From positions 2,257,943-2,321,942 of the forward strand of contig KL647299.1 in NCBI GenBank assembly GCA_000727475.1: a DNA stretch of 64,000 bases, written 5' to 3'. The notes beneath the pieces were generated by a model. The model did no database searches, was not told where the DNA came from, and saw only the letters and a list, made by a program, of their open reading frames with translations. The DNA comes from Sarcocystis neurona. Lineage: Eukaryota; Apicomplexa; Conoidasida; Eucoccidiorida; Sarcocystidae. The translations under genes were made by a program, and so were the position numbers. Positions 50,730 to 60,599 of this stretch are shown piece by piece. Position 1 is the stretch's first letter; each line of letters begins with the position of its first letter.

Positions 50730-51002
50730 ACGCGAAGAAAAGAAAAGCAGCGGCGGAAGCCCGGCGCTGGAGCTGCTGCAGCAGTCAAGTGGACCAAGCG
50801 CGCAGCAGGGGTGACAAACGCCGAAAAAAGAACGGCAGGCCGGCAACAGAAGAGACAGTTTCACGTAAGGACGGACGACACGCGCCGACAGACAGCAGCA
50901 CGGCCACCAACTGCACGCGTTCTTCTCTGTGACACCACCTGCCACGAACCGCCCCGTCTCTATACCTATTTCGACCAAGCTACCTTACCTATACGTACCT
51001 AG
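50730..51002 (+). CDS. candidate plus exon, divergent from the 49.8-50.7 kb gene
   Basis: After CAGTATAGAG the plus frame reads a basic segment (TRRKEKQRRKPGAG), VKWTKRAAGVTNAEKRTAGR, then QQKRQFHVRTDDTRRQTAAR and a more ordinary end to TAG 51000-51002. The purine-rich plus strand favours this orientation. It may be the first part of a gene that continues at 51847-52244. Confidence 0.35.
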   Translation, partial: TRRKEKQRRKPGAGAAAAVKWTKRAAGVTNAEKRTAGRQQKRQFHVRTDDTRRQTAARPPTARVLLCDTTCHEPPRLYTYFDQATLPIRT

Positions 51003-51845
51003 ACAACATATACATATGCGTGCAGATATCCATGCACGCACAAAGATATAGAGAGAGGAAGCCGGCGGTCAGCGGCACACGTGGCGGGACCAACAACAAG
51101 CTGCTGCCCCACTCCTCTAGGCAAGTTTATACATGCGTTGCATGCGCCCAATTGCAGGAGTGATTTCCTGGTCACGCCTACAGCCGCGAAAACCGCGGCA
51201 GGTCCCGAGAAGCAGACACAACGAAAAAACACGTCCCCATCGCAAACGGATACACCGCGACACTTCTTCAAGAACTCGCGCAGCTGAGAAGAAGAAGAAG
51301 AGATCTACTACTACTCCCTTCCTACTACTAAAAAACACGAAGATGAACACACGGGTCGCACAGCCGAGCCAAATCCGCCGACCCCCGAGTCGAACCCAAA
51401 CAACTTGCAGCCTCGTACAGTCCCTATATATGTCTGTCTGCGTCACACGAGAGTCTTCTGCACAACGAACTGTCCTCCACATACACAGACACACACACAC
51501 ACACATATATCACAGGACGCAACTCCCGCACAAGCTTGCACGAGATAACGTCTTGTTCCGCCCTCTTTTTCTTTTCTTTCTGTCTCTCTTTTTATCTCCC
51601 TCTGCAGCGGTTCACCGCAGCCTTTCACACGACAGCATGAAGAGGCGGGGAGTGGTGCCGGCGACGGGCACCGGGCCAAAACAGCGGAAGACGCAGGACA
51701 GAGATAGATAGACGGGTGGAGCAGGCAGCCTCGTCTCCGCTGCAAGCCACGCCGCTGCGTATACCCCAGGGCGACAGAGAGTTCTGTCGATCCTCCCGCA
51801 CACAAGTTCTTGAACGCGCCGAGGCAAAACGCCCAGGCGACGTAG
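51003..51845. other. uncertain; short plus frames only
   Basis: Plus frames at 51081-51287 (GKFIHALHAPNCRSDFLVTP) and 51133-51711 have moderate composition but no junction that links them. A CA-repeat lies at 51483-51508. Confidence 0.35.
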
Positions 51846-51846
51846 C

Positions 51847-52244
51847 AGCAGCAACTATACTGGGAAGAAACGTCTCTCCGGCCTGGCCCTCACGTCTGCC
51901 GTCGGACGCGTGTCCGCACTCCGCCCCCCGCCGAGATGCGCTGCGCAGCTCCTGCTGTTGCGACGCAGTTTCTCAAGCAGGGAGAGGCCAGGGAACAGGT
52001 CACCAGCGGCGCAGCAGCTCTCAGCAGCGGCAGCAGACCCAGTCGCTACACCGCCGTCACGCCGCCGTCCCTGCCGGAGACAGGACGAAAGACAGAGGAA
52101 AAGGAAGAAGAGCGCAGAGAAGACGAGGTGCTGCGTTGGGCGTGCGCGGGAGCTCTGAGTCACGCCCGCTGCTGCTGCTGTTGCTCCCGCGGGGACGTCC
52201 AGATAGACGAGGGCGTGTTTGCCGCGGGAGATAGCGAACCGTAG
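51847..52244 (+). CDS. candidate terminal plus exon, unknown
   Basis: Frame opens after an acceptor-like CGACGTAG. It reads QQQLYWEETSLRPGPHVCRR, then from an internal ATG at 51936 MRCAAPAVATQFLKQGEARE, a Lys/Glu/Arg helix (TGRKTEEKEEERREDEVLRW), a five-Cys run and an acidic end (DVQIDEGVFAAGDSEP) before TAG. It ends 115 bases from the stop of the minus-strand exon at 52359-52468, so the two genes converge tail to tail. Confidence 0.45.
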
Positions 52245-52358
52245 GGAGAAAAATAGGAGAGGGCGCCAAGGAGAAGACGAAGAACGATGCGGGACGTAAA
52301 AATGAAGAGAGAACCGCTCACCTACACAAGACGGTGCGCGCGCACACAGAGCCGCAGG

Positions 52359-52468
52359 TCAGAGGGCTTTTAAAAAAGTGACGGCAATGCAGTACTTGCC
52401 GGCTGGCCCTTCGAGGACTTCTTCAGCATCATTTTGCAGACCAACCACCACCAACCGCCGCACCCTTT
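52359..52468 (-). CDS. C-terminal exon of a minus gene, ordinary composition
   Basis: Acceptor GCGCACATAG at 52469 leads into VRRLVVVGLQNDAEEVLEGP then AGKYCIAVTFLKAL and TGA 52361-52359. This is a short but very protein-like C-terminus: alternating strand-like hydrophobics, an acidic helix, and no repeats. The same frame continues open upstream to 52715 with less convincing sequence. A signal-like hydrophobic segment in another frame near 52690 (VSSGLFFSVCLAFLGAGVD) could be an upstream exon. Family not recognised. Confidence 0.5.
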
Positions 52469-52529
52469 CTATGTGCGCCCGTGCCGCCGTTCTGCGACTC
52501 TTCTCTCTGTTGCGGTGCACTCCTCTGAC

Positions 52530-53330
52530 CGTCGCCGTGGGAGAGGAAGATCCGCTCTTTCGCGGTCTCTCGGCGAGACGAGGACTGACGCGACCGCATG
52601 GACGAAAAAACAACCGCGTTCCGCGCCTGTCTGGGGGACATCCACGCCAGCGCCAAGAAACGCGAGGCAAACGGAGAAAAAAAGGCCGGACGACACAAGG
52701 ACTACACACGGGCACATGCGCGCATGGAAGGATGTAAACAGATTCACCGAGACGTGTGCAAAGAATAATATATGTGTGGATGTTCGTGTGCGCATGGACA
52801 CACTAAATCCAACCGAGCATCTACTGCACAGAGGCTATACAGTCGTACGGGTAGATCCATACACTGCGTCCAGTATTCGCATATAGAGATACACTGCGTA
52901 CATTGTCCTCCTGTAGTAGGCACAGACACCTACTCTTCTACACTCCGAGATAGTCTATAGGGTTCCGCGGTGGTCTACAGATAAATATAGACTCACACAG
53001 ATATGTACGTATCGAGAGGAATCCTCAATACAAGGCATCTACTATAATGATTTTGCGATGGGTGTGCCCGGAAAGGAACGACCACAAACACGCTCCCGTC
53101 GTCCCCCTTGCGAAGGGAGAGGAATAACGAGGGAAACAAAAAAACGCCTCCCGTAGGCAGACCGACTCACAAAACGGAAAGACAGTGTCAAACCTGTAAA
53201 CGCCGCAGCCGAGACAAGAGAAAATGCACAGGTGCAACGCAGCGTGGCCGAAGAATAGAGATCACAGAGAAACCCAGACATTGACAAGCAGCCAGAAGGA
53301 GCGAATCCACTCCTTTGCACAGACATTATA
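52530..53330. other. no supported gene
   Basis: Short overlapping frames on both strands, none with a junction or composition I can defend. Confidence 0.4.
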
Positions 53331-53336
53331 TGCTGT

Positions 53337-53591
53337 ATGCAATGCGTTTGTGCCAACGCCCCCCGCACAGCGGTAGGACATGGACAAAAATTGTACCAGT
53401 GTTACAGGTATGAACGTGTGCTAAACAACGTTGGCGACGAAGTAAGACAGAACGAGCAAATCCTCCTTCATCACTTCTACACAAGCCTGACGCGCCAAAG
53501 ACGGACGCTTAGTGGACGCCGAAAGATCCACGTAAACAACCGTCTACCTCATCTGGGGAAACTGTCGTTTGTGAAACACCATGGGACATAG
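53337..53591 (+). CDS. small ORF of 84 residues in a plain segment
   Basis: ATG 53337 to TAG 53589-53591. The sequence is charged and His/Arg/Leu-rich: GHGQKLYQCYRYERVLNNVG, then DEVRQNEQILLHHFYTSLTR and a basic tail. There are no homopolymer tracts. It may be coding or chance; no splice evidence. Confidence 0.25.
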   Translation: MQCVCANAPRTAVGHGQKLYQCYRYERVLNNVGDEVRQNEQILLHHFYTSLTRQRRTLSGRRKIHVNNRLPHLGKLSFVKHHGT

Positions 53592-53599
53592 CCTGACCG

Positions 53600-54300
53600 A
53601 TGGTGTGACATGCCTCACTGTACAGCGAGCAAAAAAAAAGCTCATTGTAGCCAGCCTCGCAGAAATGAGGGGTACGTCGTAGCCAACATTATATTCAAGG
53701 ATGCGCCGCTTAGTCTTCACAGCCGACGCGAAAAAGGCAACTACAATGCCTCTGCCCTGGAATCATTGTGACTGAATACTTGCTGCCGCTCTCCTATTGT
53801 AGGTCACTGTAAATGTTGCAGTTACCACGTACGACAACGTCGCAGGACGATTTGCGAAAATGATGCGAACGACAAAGATGTTTATACTTTGACCAGAGGA
53901 TGCCAGTAATCATACAGAAACAACGGGAATTTGGGTCTTCGTCTACATATTTTTAGGGACAGTGTCGGGGACGGGACAGCCACCAACGGTCAGCAGAAAA
54001 GAGTCCAGCAAGGGCATCCGGAGTAAACGAAGAGGTTGGTCGTCACTCAGACGGAAAACTTCGCCTTTGTTAGCGTCGCGACATGAAAGATTTCTCCGAG
54101 GAAATCCTATGACGTACTAGCGCGTATCTGTAAAAGACATCGAGCGGCGACGACCGAACCGTTCCTTCCACCGGCGACGTAACGTCAAGTCGCGGTCCCG
54201 CGGTGGAGAACGCGGAGTCGCCCGCCATATTTACCGCCTACACTCTTCAGAGTCAACAAAAGTTCAGACGACCAAAATAAGTCGCAGGATGTTGAAAACA
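53600..54300. other. plain feature-poor DNA, no gene seen
   Basis: Balanced composition without triplet or TATA repeats and with stops in all frames. Confidence 0.5.
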
Positions 54301-54310
54301 GCTTGTCCTT

Positions 54311-54630
54311 CTGTGGGGTGGTAAACCGAAACTCACGTAGACGACGCCGGACGCCAACTCGCAAGTTTCTTCCTGCTTCAGTACACCTGCTAAAACCCCG
54401 AGATAATCAAGAACAACTTTGTTGACTGCTTCTCCCCTCCGGAAGTCTGCATTCATACCCTGCAGTGGGTAAACCGCGTCGACCCGAAGCGATGCGATCC
54501 CCTGTAGTCGTCGGGGATCGTGAAAATCCGCCAGCGCGCGTGGTGCAGAGCGCCACCACCGCCACAATAACCGCCGGAAACGGAAAGTGATTCGCGATTT
54601 CGCAAGATGCCTCCCTCCTCAAAAACGGAG
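54311..54630 (-). CDS. candidate exon in a plain segment
   Basis: Minus frame open from about 54630 to a perfect GTGAGT donor (GTCTAC|GTGAGT, about 54340). It encodes ADFHDPRRLQGIASLRVDAV, then MNADFRRGEAVNKVVLDYLG and VLAGVLKQEETCELASG. It is ordinary and helix-forming, with no homopolymers. An overlapping minus frame (54875-54453; RTLSDIIGDPAFLASSVFEE) is also protein-like and ends in a GTATGA donor. Strand is not certain. Confidence 0.35.
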
Positions 54631-54667
54631 GAGGCAAGAAAGGCAGGATCGCCAATTATATCTGACA

Positions 54668-55024
54668 ATGTCCTCTGCAAAGCATACGCTCTGCGTACCG
54701 GCAGGTCAACCCACGGGGGATGATGTCCCTGCGAATTCGACTCCGGTGGTGGGAGGGCGGCACCAGGTACCCCTGGGGGGCGCTCCAGTTTACGCAGAGC
54801 GATCCCCGTACTCGTCTTACTGTTGCCTCGAATTTGCGACTCCTCCTGTTCCCCAGCGCCCGCTGCTACTACCACTGCATCATCCCCACGCCACGGTCGG
54901 CCGGCCGCACGGATCCGGACCGCATCCGGCGACGCAGAAACGCTGTCCCCGTTCCACGTACGGTTCCCACTGTTGGGTTGCTTGGAGGAACGACCAGTGG
55001 CGTGCCTTGCTTAACATCTTTTAG
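54668..55024 (+). CDS. Pro-rich open frame, divergent to the exon at 54.3-54.6 kb
   Basis: ATG 54668 opens 118 codons to TAG at 55022-55024: MSSAKHTLCVPAGQPTGDDV, then Pro/Val/Gly-rich sequence and a His/Pro stretch (LLLPLHHPHATVGRPHGSGP). Composition resembles an intrinsically disordered N-terminus. The minus strand of the same stretch is also open, so this is tentative. Confidence 0.3.
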   Translation: MSSAKHTLCVPAGQPTGDDVPANSTPVVGGRHQVPLGGAPVYAERSPYSSYCCLEFATPPVPQRPLLLPLHHPHATVGRPHGSGPHPATQKRCPRSTYGSHCWVAWRNDQWRALLNIF

Positions 55025-55029
55025 AGAGA

Positions 55030-56050
55030 TTTCCCGGCTTGGGCACAGGTCGCACTTGGGAGCGATGCAGGAACCGCTTATGTATGGCAGCCCAGCGGTC
55101 CCGCTTTTCTTGTGCGAATGAGTTCTTTGAAGCGGCTGGCAATGGCCCCCGCCGAACTGTACCCCATTTCGAAATTCATCTCCCACCGAGATCGGCCCGG
55201 ATTTGGTTGGGAAACTGACGGACAGTAAGCACAGAAAAGCGACATAATTGACAGCTGCATGAAGCGCTGTGAGGAAAGCTGTGAGAAAGGCAGGAAATAC
55301 CTGGTAACACGTCCAGTCGACCGTTGCAGGGCTGGGATGGGGAGGAGGAAAGGGGGGCGCGCGCACGGAATTCTTGCACCACGTTCTGAGAGAAGTGGAA
55401 TTTCTGGGTAAAAATGTCTACTGGCTTTGGTGGGAAAAAGTAGTTGGCAGTTTTGCACTGATAAACGCGCATGCTCATCTGAAGAGGCGAAGTTGAACAG
55501 TCGTACGTAGACAGTCTTACGTAGACCGCACCCACAGAAGGGCGAAACGGATCACGTAATTGGCCACTGCAGTCGATGCAAGCCTGAATGGGTACGTGTT
55601 GAAGCTCAAGTAATTCTGTCGCACTTAACGTCTTACTTCCGTATCACGTACAGCGTCGCCGTTCACGACAGATTTCACAACGATAAATCCGCTAAAATGA
55701 GGTCTCGTTGACAATTCAGTCTCTGCACGTTTGAACTTCCTGCTATCCGCGCATGACGGCGTTCACGTTCAGGGGGACCGTATCGTTCTTCGGCCCTTTT
55801 GAGGTTGGGGCCATCTTGTTCGAGATTCCGTTGTCAGACGGGATGAAGAGGTCCAGATACTGTCGTTTATGACTTGACGACTATGAGTAATATTCCTCTA
55901 CTCTTTGGATGCTGTGGAACTAGTTTTTCTGAAGTAGATTATCTTGAGTGCATCAGGCGCTGCTGCACATCACAGCCGTGGTGTAGAGGGCGGTTTTCAT
56001 ATGCACCATCATGAAAGCAGTTTACAGGCTTCGACTATGTAGCCGGCTGC
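55030..56050. other. plain segment, coding uncertain
   Basis: Minus frames at 55078-55458 and 54869-55366 contain protein-like pieces (EMNFEMGYSSAGAIASRFKE), but these change frame without identifiable junctions. Below 55550 nothing is seen. Confidence 0.35.
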
Positions 56051-56056
56051 CATGTA

Positions 56057-56384
56057 CTAGACACGCGACCAGACAGTATGTCACTTTCAGCGAGAGTCCG
56101 AGCAATTGAAGGCGCACAGACGTCAGGAGCTTGCGAACGTAAGCGAGGCTGACGACTGGGTGAGCACCGCTGCGCCACTGCTTTCTTGCACAGGCACCAC
56201 CGTGTTGCCTCTCAATCGCGCTGCCATTCGACGTGGCATCACAGGCTCACGCGGTAGTGGTCAAAATGTGTGGATCCACATAACGACGTCTCAACTATTG
56301 GATCCGCACACGTGCACGCACATACTGGTGGCGGTCGTAGTTTTCGACCGTTTTGTACTTTTTTCAAGGTATGTATGCCTTTAA
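56057..56384 (+). CDS. open frame of about 108 residues, unknown
   Basis: Opens after a TAG at 56052 and reads HFQRESEQLKAHRRQELANV then SEADDWVSTAAPLLSCTGTT, ending with a hydrophobic stretch (HILVAVVVFDRFVLFSRY) and a stop at 56382-56384. No ATG at the start. The combination of a charged helix and a hydrophobic C-terminus is plausible for an exon. Confidence 0.3.
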
Positions 56385-57110
56385 TATGGGAGTTCTTGCA
56401 TCCCACCTCGCACGGCAGACAATTTACTATATAGGGTGCGTGCGCGTGTTAAACTACGCGGACCTGTGAAATCGTGTACGCACCAGTCCCACGCTAATTC
56501 TGCAGTAGAAAGAGGCACTGCTGTTGATACTGCTGTATTTGCCGCCGCAACCGCTGGAAGCCTTCGCATAAATGCCGCTCTAATACCCTCCTGTCATCAA
56601 AAGTAGCACAAACGTGCTATCCCGACTACCACTATTGCTACTATTAGTAGTAATGCTACTACTATCCCTACTGCTAATACCAGTACTCGGTCATGTGCTC
56701 CTCCTTAAATTCAAAGCACAACACCGGCGACCAGTACTACTACTATTAGTGGTACTACCAACCCAAGCACACTTATGGACGGGAGAAACAGCCACATGCG
56801 GGATAGCACACTAGAGTTCCCAGCTTCGAAAAATCTCTGGCTCCCGAGTAGCCACCGAGGTGAGTGGGACTCCGCGTACAAGGGGACGTAGGCAAGCACA
56901 AGTAGATACGCCTTTTCATGTAGCCGCTGAAATAAATATAAAAAAGAGTAACTTCGCGTGACATGCAGAAGGATGCATGAAGTGCCTTTTGTTTTAGGAC
57001 ACGACTCTTCAACTGTAGAGACCCTGCCTTCAACGCCTGCCTTCCGGTCGGCAGGTTTCAGCATGACGCAGCACCTGCGCGCCTTTTTTTTTCAGAGAGA
57101 TCCAGACAAG
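56385..57110. other. plain DNA with a TAC/GTA trinucleotide stretch
   Basis: A minus ORF at 56381-56569 (MRRLPAVAAANTAVSTAVPL) is small and unsupported. CTACTACTATTG-type triplets are frequent at 56618-56770, a non-CAG triplet bias. Confidence 0.4.
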
Positions 57111-57114
57111 CACA

Positions 57115-57200
57115 CGCATATGTGTGTATACATACGCATCAGGTACATACACGTATACGTGTACACATATTTACACGTATATATGTGCAGGTCCTAGGTC
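57115..57200. repeat. short GTATAC/ACATAT island
   Basis: ACGTATAC and ACATAT units ending at 57187. Confidence 0.6.
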
Positions 57201-57492
57201 TGAGTTTCAGCCGAATATTCCGCCGTGTGAACGCTTTAGTGCTCCCAATAGAGCCTGACAACGCACAGCGAGGCGGCTGAGCAACCTCTTTTCTTCGACG
57301 CTTTCCGCATGTAAACACCTACACTGCACGCCCAAACATACCGTATATATGTGTCACTCTCACCCTCTCTGTACACCCCTGAGTACGAATATATCCACGG
57401 CACAATGTAGTGCATGATGCAAGAACTGCAAACGAGTAATTTCAGCACTTGGAATTACACAGTAACGCGCAGCAGAGTTCCACAAGCAAGTA

Positions 57493-57687
57493 TCACTCTT
57501 CTTCCTTGAAGAGCTCATCGTCGCTTGCATCACCCAGGACGTTGCTCTTTTGAGCTGCTTCAGCGATGGACGGCGAGATAGATAGGCGCTTATTCTCTGT
57601 CTCCTGCTGAAGAAGCTTCTCATACATGCGCTGCCAAAATTCTTGCCGCTGCGACGTGGGCGTGCGTGGCGAATATAAGCGCCGTCC
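57493..57687 (-). CDS. terminal exon of a minus-strand gene
   Basis: Acceptor GTGACTGCAG|GGA (57688/57687), phase 0, then GRRLYSPRTPTSQRQEFWQR, MYEKLLQQETENKRLSISPS and IAEAAQKSNVLGDASDDELF with an acidic Lys/Glu tail, ending at TGA 57495-57493. The 64 codons have no homopolymers and read as a coiled-coil helix followed by an acidic C-terminus, very unlike chance. It pairs in phase with the small exon at 58072-58116. Function not recognised. Confidence 0.6.
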   Translation of the reverse strand, partial: GRRLYSPRTPTSQRQEFWQRMYEKLLQQETENKRLSISPSIAEAAQKSNVLGDASDDELFKEEE

Positions 57688-58071
57688 CTGCAGTCACCCC
57701 ACGTGCCAGCACATGCGCAGGCACCTTCTTTAATGTTTTGAACACAAAAAGATCAAATACAAAATCAGACGTACAAACATTCGCAACCCAACGTAATTGC
57801 ATGTCCCTCTTCTTCGATACGCGTATCACATATATAAACGTTTGTATGAAGTTGCGACGCGGACGTGGCTTCTGCCAGGCAGCTCAGCGGCACTTCGCTA
57901 CTTCTGCGTCTATTTGCCTGCTGACAAGGTGAAGCAGATGCACCCTTCGAATACACGCGCGTGCACAGCAGCGTCTCTACGAGTCGTCACAAACATTTTC
58001 TTTCGTTTTTCACATGGCCATCGTTGAAAGTCGTTCTCCTACAACGGAGCACGTGCGCCCGCGCGTCACAC

Positions 58072-58116
58072 TCCTCTGTTTCGCGCAGCTTTCTTCGACA
58101 GGTTCGAGTCCATCTG
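58072..58116 (-). CDS. small internal exon preceding 57493-57687
   Basis: Acceptor GCACACTGCAG and donor GGA|GTGTGA (intron 58071-57688, 384 bases). It encodes 15 residues, QMDSNLSKKAARNRG, in phase 0 on both sides, so it joins directly to the terminal exon. Confidence 0.4.
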
Positions 58117-58162
58117 CTGCAGTGTGCGTACCTGCGGCACCTATCTGTTCTACGATTTGACT

Positions 58163-58310
58163 CCCCAGAGGGGCTGCGCGTGTGGATCTGCTGGTGCACG
58201 TGCATGGCTAGGCTGCGAAGATGAGTTGATGGAAGCGCAAGGCGCTTCTGCGAGTTTCCTAGCCAGAGACTTCAAGTGCCTGACGCCCTGCTTCTCCAAT
58301 GACTATACAC
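58163..58310 (-). CDS. candidate upstream exon of the same minus gene
   Basis: After GTGTGTATAG the minus frame reads SLEKQGVRHLKSLARKLAEA followed by PCASINSSSQPSHARAPADP. It is coherent and helix-rich, but the donor joining it to 58116 is weak (GGA|GTCAAA). The opposite strand also lacks stops here. Confidence 0.35.
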
Positions 58311-58499
58311 ACGCGTGTACGGCGATAACCACATGTTTGTACACATACCCATATATACTCGGGTACAGGCACGTGCACACGCACGAATGCGTATATTTAT
58401 CTCTATCCCCGCCCATACAGATCTGCCTGAGTGTGTGGATAGGCTCAGACTCACGTTGTACAGACATACATACATATCCTTGTGTACACGTGTATAGAT

Positions 58500-58680
58500 G
58501 AACCAGTGCCCCAGCATGCCAAGCGGCAAGTTTGGCTGCGTCAGGACGAGGAGAGGCAGGTGCTGCTAACTGTGGGAGAAAGGCAGCCGGAAAAAACAAA
58601 GGCGCGAGCAGGCAGACTTGGTTTCCTCCTCCAGCTGTGTCATATGTATAAAGTAGCAGAAGACCGGCCGTCGACGTAGC
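58500..58680 (+). CDS. candidate plus exon
   Basis: After ACGTGTATAG the plus frame reads EPVPQHAKRQVWLRQDEERQ then VLLTVGERQPEKTKARAGR and runs on to TAG 58678-58680. It is purine-rich, charged and helical. A possible donor is at about 58622. The neighbouring exons are not placed. Confidence 0.4.
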
Positions 58681-58844
58681 CCCTGCGCCAAGAACTGCGT
58701 GGCCGCGTGTGGATATGCGTCTGTGCACGTGTACGTGTAAATTTCTGCTGCGCGCGCGCGCGTCGAGTCCGCGAGTTCGCCGACGGGATCCGAGGGAAGC
58801 TTCTTCGACCGGGGGGGGTCGCAAGAACGCAAACGTGACACACT

Positions 58845-59400
58845 CCTGCCGCTGCACGTGTGTGTGTGTGTGTCTGTGTCTGTGTAGCTCAAAACGTAGG
58901 CATTACATAGGCGGCGAGACAGCAGACACCTCTGCGTCTGCGTGTGTGCGGCATATGTTCACTGCCTACGCCTACTACGTCCCGGTGCCGTCCACAGCCG
59001 TCCGGACGCGTGCATAGACGTGTGAGAGTCTCTGCTGCTGAGGACGCGGGCCCGCGCGACAGGTCTAATTAGTCGCGTGTGTGTGTGTGTGTGTGTGTGT
59101 ACACGAGCGAGACGAGACAGAGAGACGTCGCCGTGCGGGGACAGGCCGTACACATATATACACGTTTTCGCAGGGAGAGGGATATGGAGTGTTCCTACAC
59201 GTATATCTATCTATCTACACACATACGTGTCTATACAGATGCATCTAGAAACACTATATCTGCCTCTCTCTCTATGCAGATACACAGATGTGTGCAGAGA
59301 TATACACACAAGCCGAGACACCCTATCTGCCTCTTTATATGTGACGCTGCTGCACATAGGTAGACTGCGTGAGAGGGAGAGGAAAGGGACAATAATAGAC
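58845..59400. repeat. GT-rich and TATA microsatellites, no gene seen
   Basis: A (GT)n tract at about 59077-59100, a shorter one at 58857-58872, then ATCTATCTAT and ACACATA units to 59300. Confidence 0.6.
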
Positions 59401-59425
59401 ACAAGAAAGAGATGAATTTTAAGAG

Positions 59426-59803
59426 ATGGAGATGGGCCAGAAAGAGAGAAATGATAGAGAGGGAGACAGCGAGAAGAGGGCCGCTGCGTACGTGAGCACC
59501 GTCTCCCAGGCGAAGCAAAATTGCGCGGGTGCCTCCGGTCACGTCCTGCAGAGACGCACAAAGTTACCTGCCTCGCAACAGCAGCCACGTCCACTCTACG
59601 TTTCTTTCTCTCGAAGAAAGGAGTGGCAGAAATGCAACTTTGAGTCTGAGGACGGGCAGCAGCAGCAGCACCACCGAGGCGAGATGAACATCCCTTCCTC
59701 GCGTATACACACGCGCCGGAGGTTCGGAGCAGCACCTCCGCGTCGTGCGCAACACCGCAGAGAGACGCGTATCCGCATCCACAAATATACATGTATATAC
59801 TAA
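59426..59803 (+). CDS. Gln/Arg/Glu-rich open frame of about 125 residues
   Basis: ATG 59426 begins MEMGQKERNDREGDSEKRAA, followed by YVSTVSQAKQNCAGASGHVL, QQQPRPLYVSFSRRKEWQKC, NFESEDGQQQQHHRGEMNIP and an Arg-rich part. The last ten codons enter TATA sequence before TAA/TAG at 59801-59803. Composition is good, and the plus strand is purine-rich. The stretch before the ATG is also GA-rich. Unknown function. Confidence 0.45.
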   Translation: MEMGQKERNDREGDSEKRAAAYVSTVSQAKQNCAGASGHVLQRRTKLPASQQQPRPLYVSFSRRKEWQKCNFESEDGQQQQHHRGEMNIPSSRIHTRRRFGAAPPRRAQHRRETRIRIHKYTCIY

Positions 59804-59804
59804 C

Positions 59805-60165
59805 CTATATACACACACACACATGCGCCTGGACGTGCTCATCTCTGTACAAGTATACGTATGGAAAATACAGATATAGACGCGCGAACTGTGTCTCAAA
59901 CTCGTGGGGACCTCGATATTTACAAATGTGTGCCTTCACGCATACTTGCACACACATAAACGTATGTACCTACATTTGTATACATATATATAGAAAAACG
60001 ATATTCATATATATGTATCCTCATATATATGCATATATATGTATGTGTGTATGGATACACATATAACACGTATACACCTACGCATGTGTCTATCTCTCTC
60101 TACATATAAACATATAGAGAGAGAGATACATATATGTATACATATATATATTGATATATATTCAT
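59805..60165. repeat. AT-rich/GTATAC island
   Basis: ACATATATAT and ATAGAGAGAG units; no gene. Confidence 0.7.
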
Positions 60166-60170
60166 TCACA

Positions 60171-60468
60171 GGCGTAGATATTTGTGCCGTGGGCGGCGAC
60201 GATCTGCTTAAGAGAGGTGAAAAATTTCTTTTCGTACGTAGACACAGACACCGACGGACAGAGGGATCCAAACAGGCACACATTTCTTCCTGTACGAGTC
60301 GAGGCACACGTTGCTTCCTGTACGAGTCGAGGCACACGTTGCTTCCTGTACGAGTCGAGAAGAGGCTCAAAATGGGTGCTCAGCAAAGGAAAGGCAGATA
60401 TTTGGCAGGAGGACGGCACCCCGCGCAGCAGGCGTGCGAGACGGTCCGCAGCCTGGAAAGCCTGGGGT
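60171..60468 (+). CDS. exon containing a 28-bp repeat
   Basis: Acceptor TTCATTCACAG at 60170, then VDICAVGGDDLLKRGEKFLF and VRRHRHRRTEGSKQ, the translated 28-base repeat (three frames in succession), KRLKMGAQQRKGRYLAGGRH and an end at LESLG before a GTAGGT donor (about 60466). Frame open throughout. The non-repeat parts look like ordinary protein. It may belong with 59426-59803. Confidence 0.4.
60286..60362 (+). repeat. 28-bp tandem repeat, three copies
   Basis: CTTCCTGTACGAGTCGAGGC starts at 60286, 60314 and 60342, separated by ACACGTTG; copies are nearly identical. 28 is not divisible by three. Confidence 0.9.
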
Positions 60469-60599
60469 AGGTCCTGCTGCTGTCCGAGCGCGGGTAGTCA
60501 GAAACATCCACATTTCCAGGGCATGTAAAAGGACACATGCGTCCGTGAAGATCTAGGCAGGTACAGAGCGGCAGAAATTCAAAAGTGGCAACAACAGGA

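Noticed and set aside
54253..55540. Degraded retrotransposon
   Set aside because: Protein-like pieces change frame, but no reverse transcriptase, integrase, zinc-knuckle or protease motif and no terminal repeats are visible.
60286..60362. CRISPR-like direct repeats
   Set aside because: Three abutting 28-base units without spacers, in a eukaryotic repeat-rich context; a plain tandem repeat.
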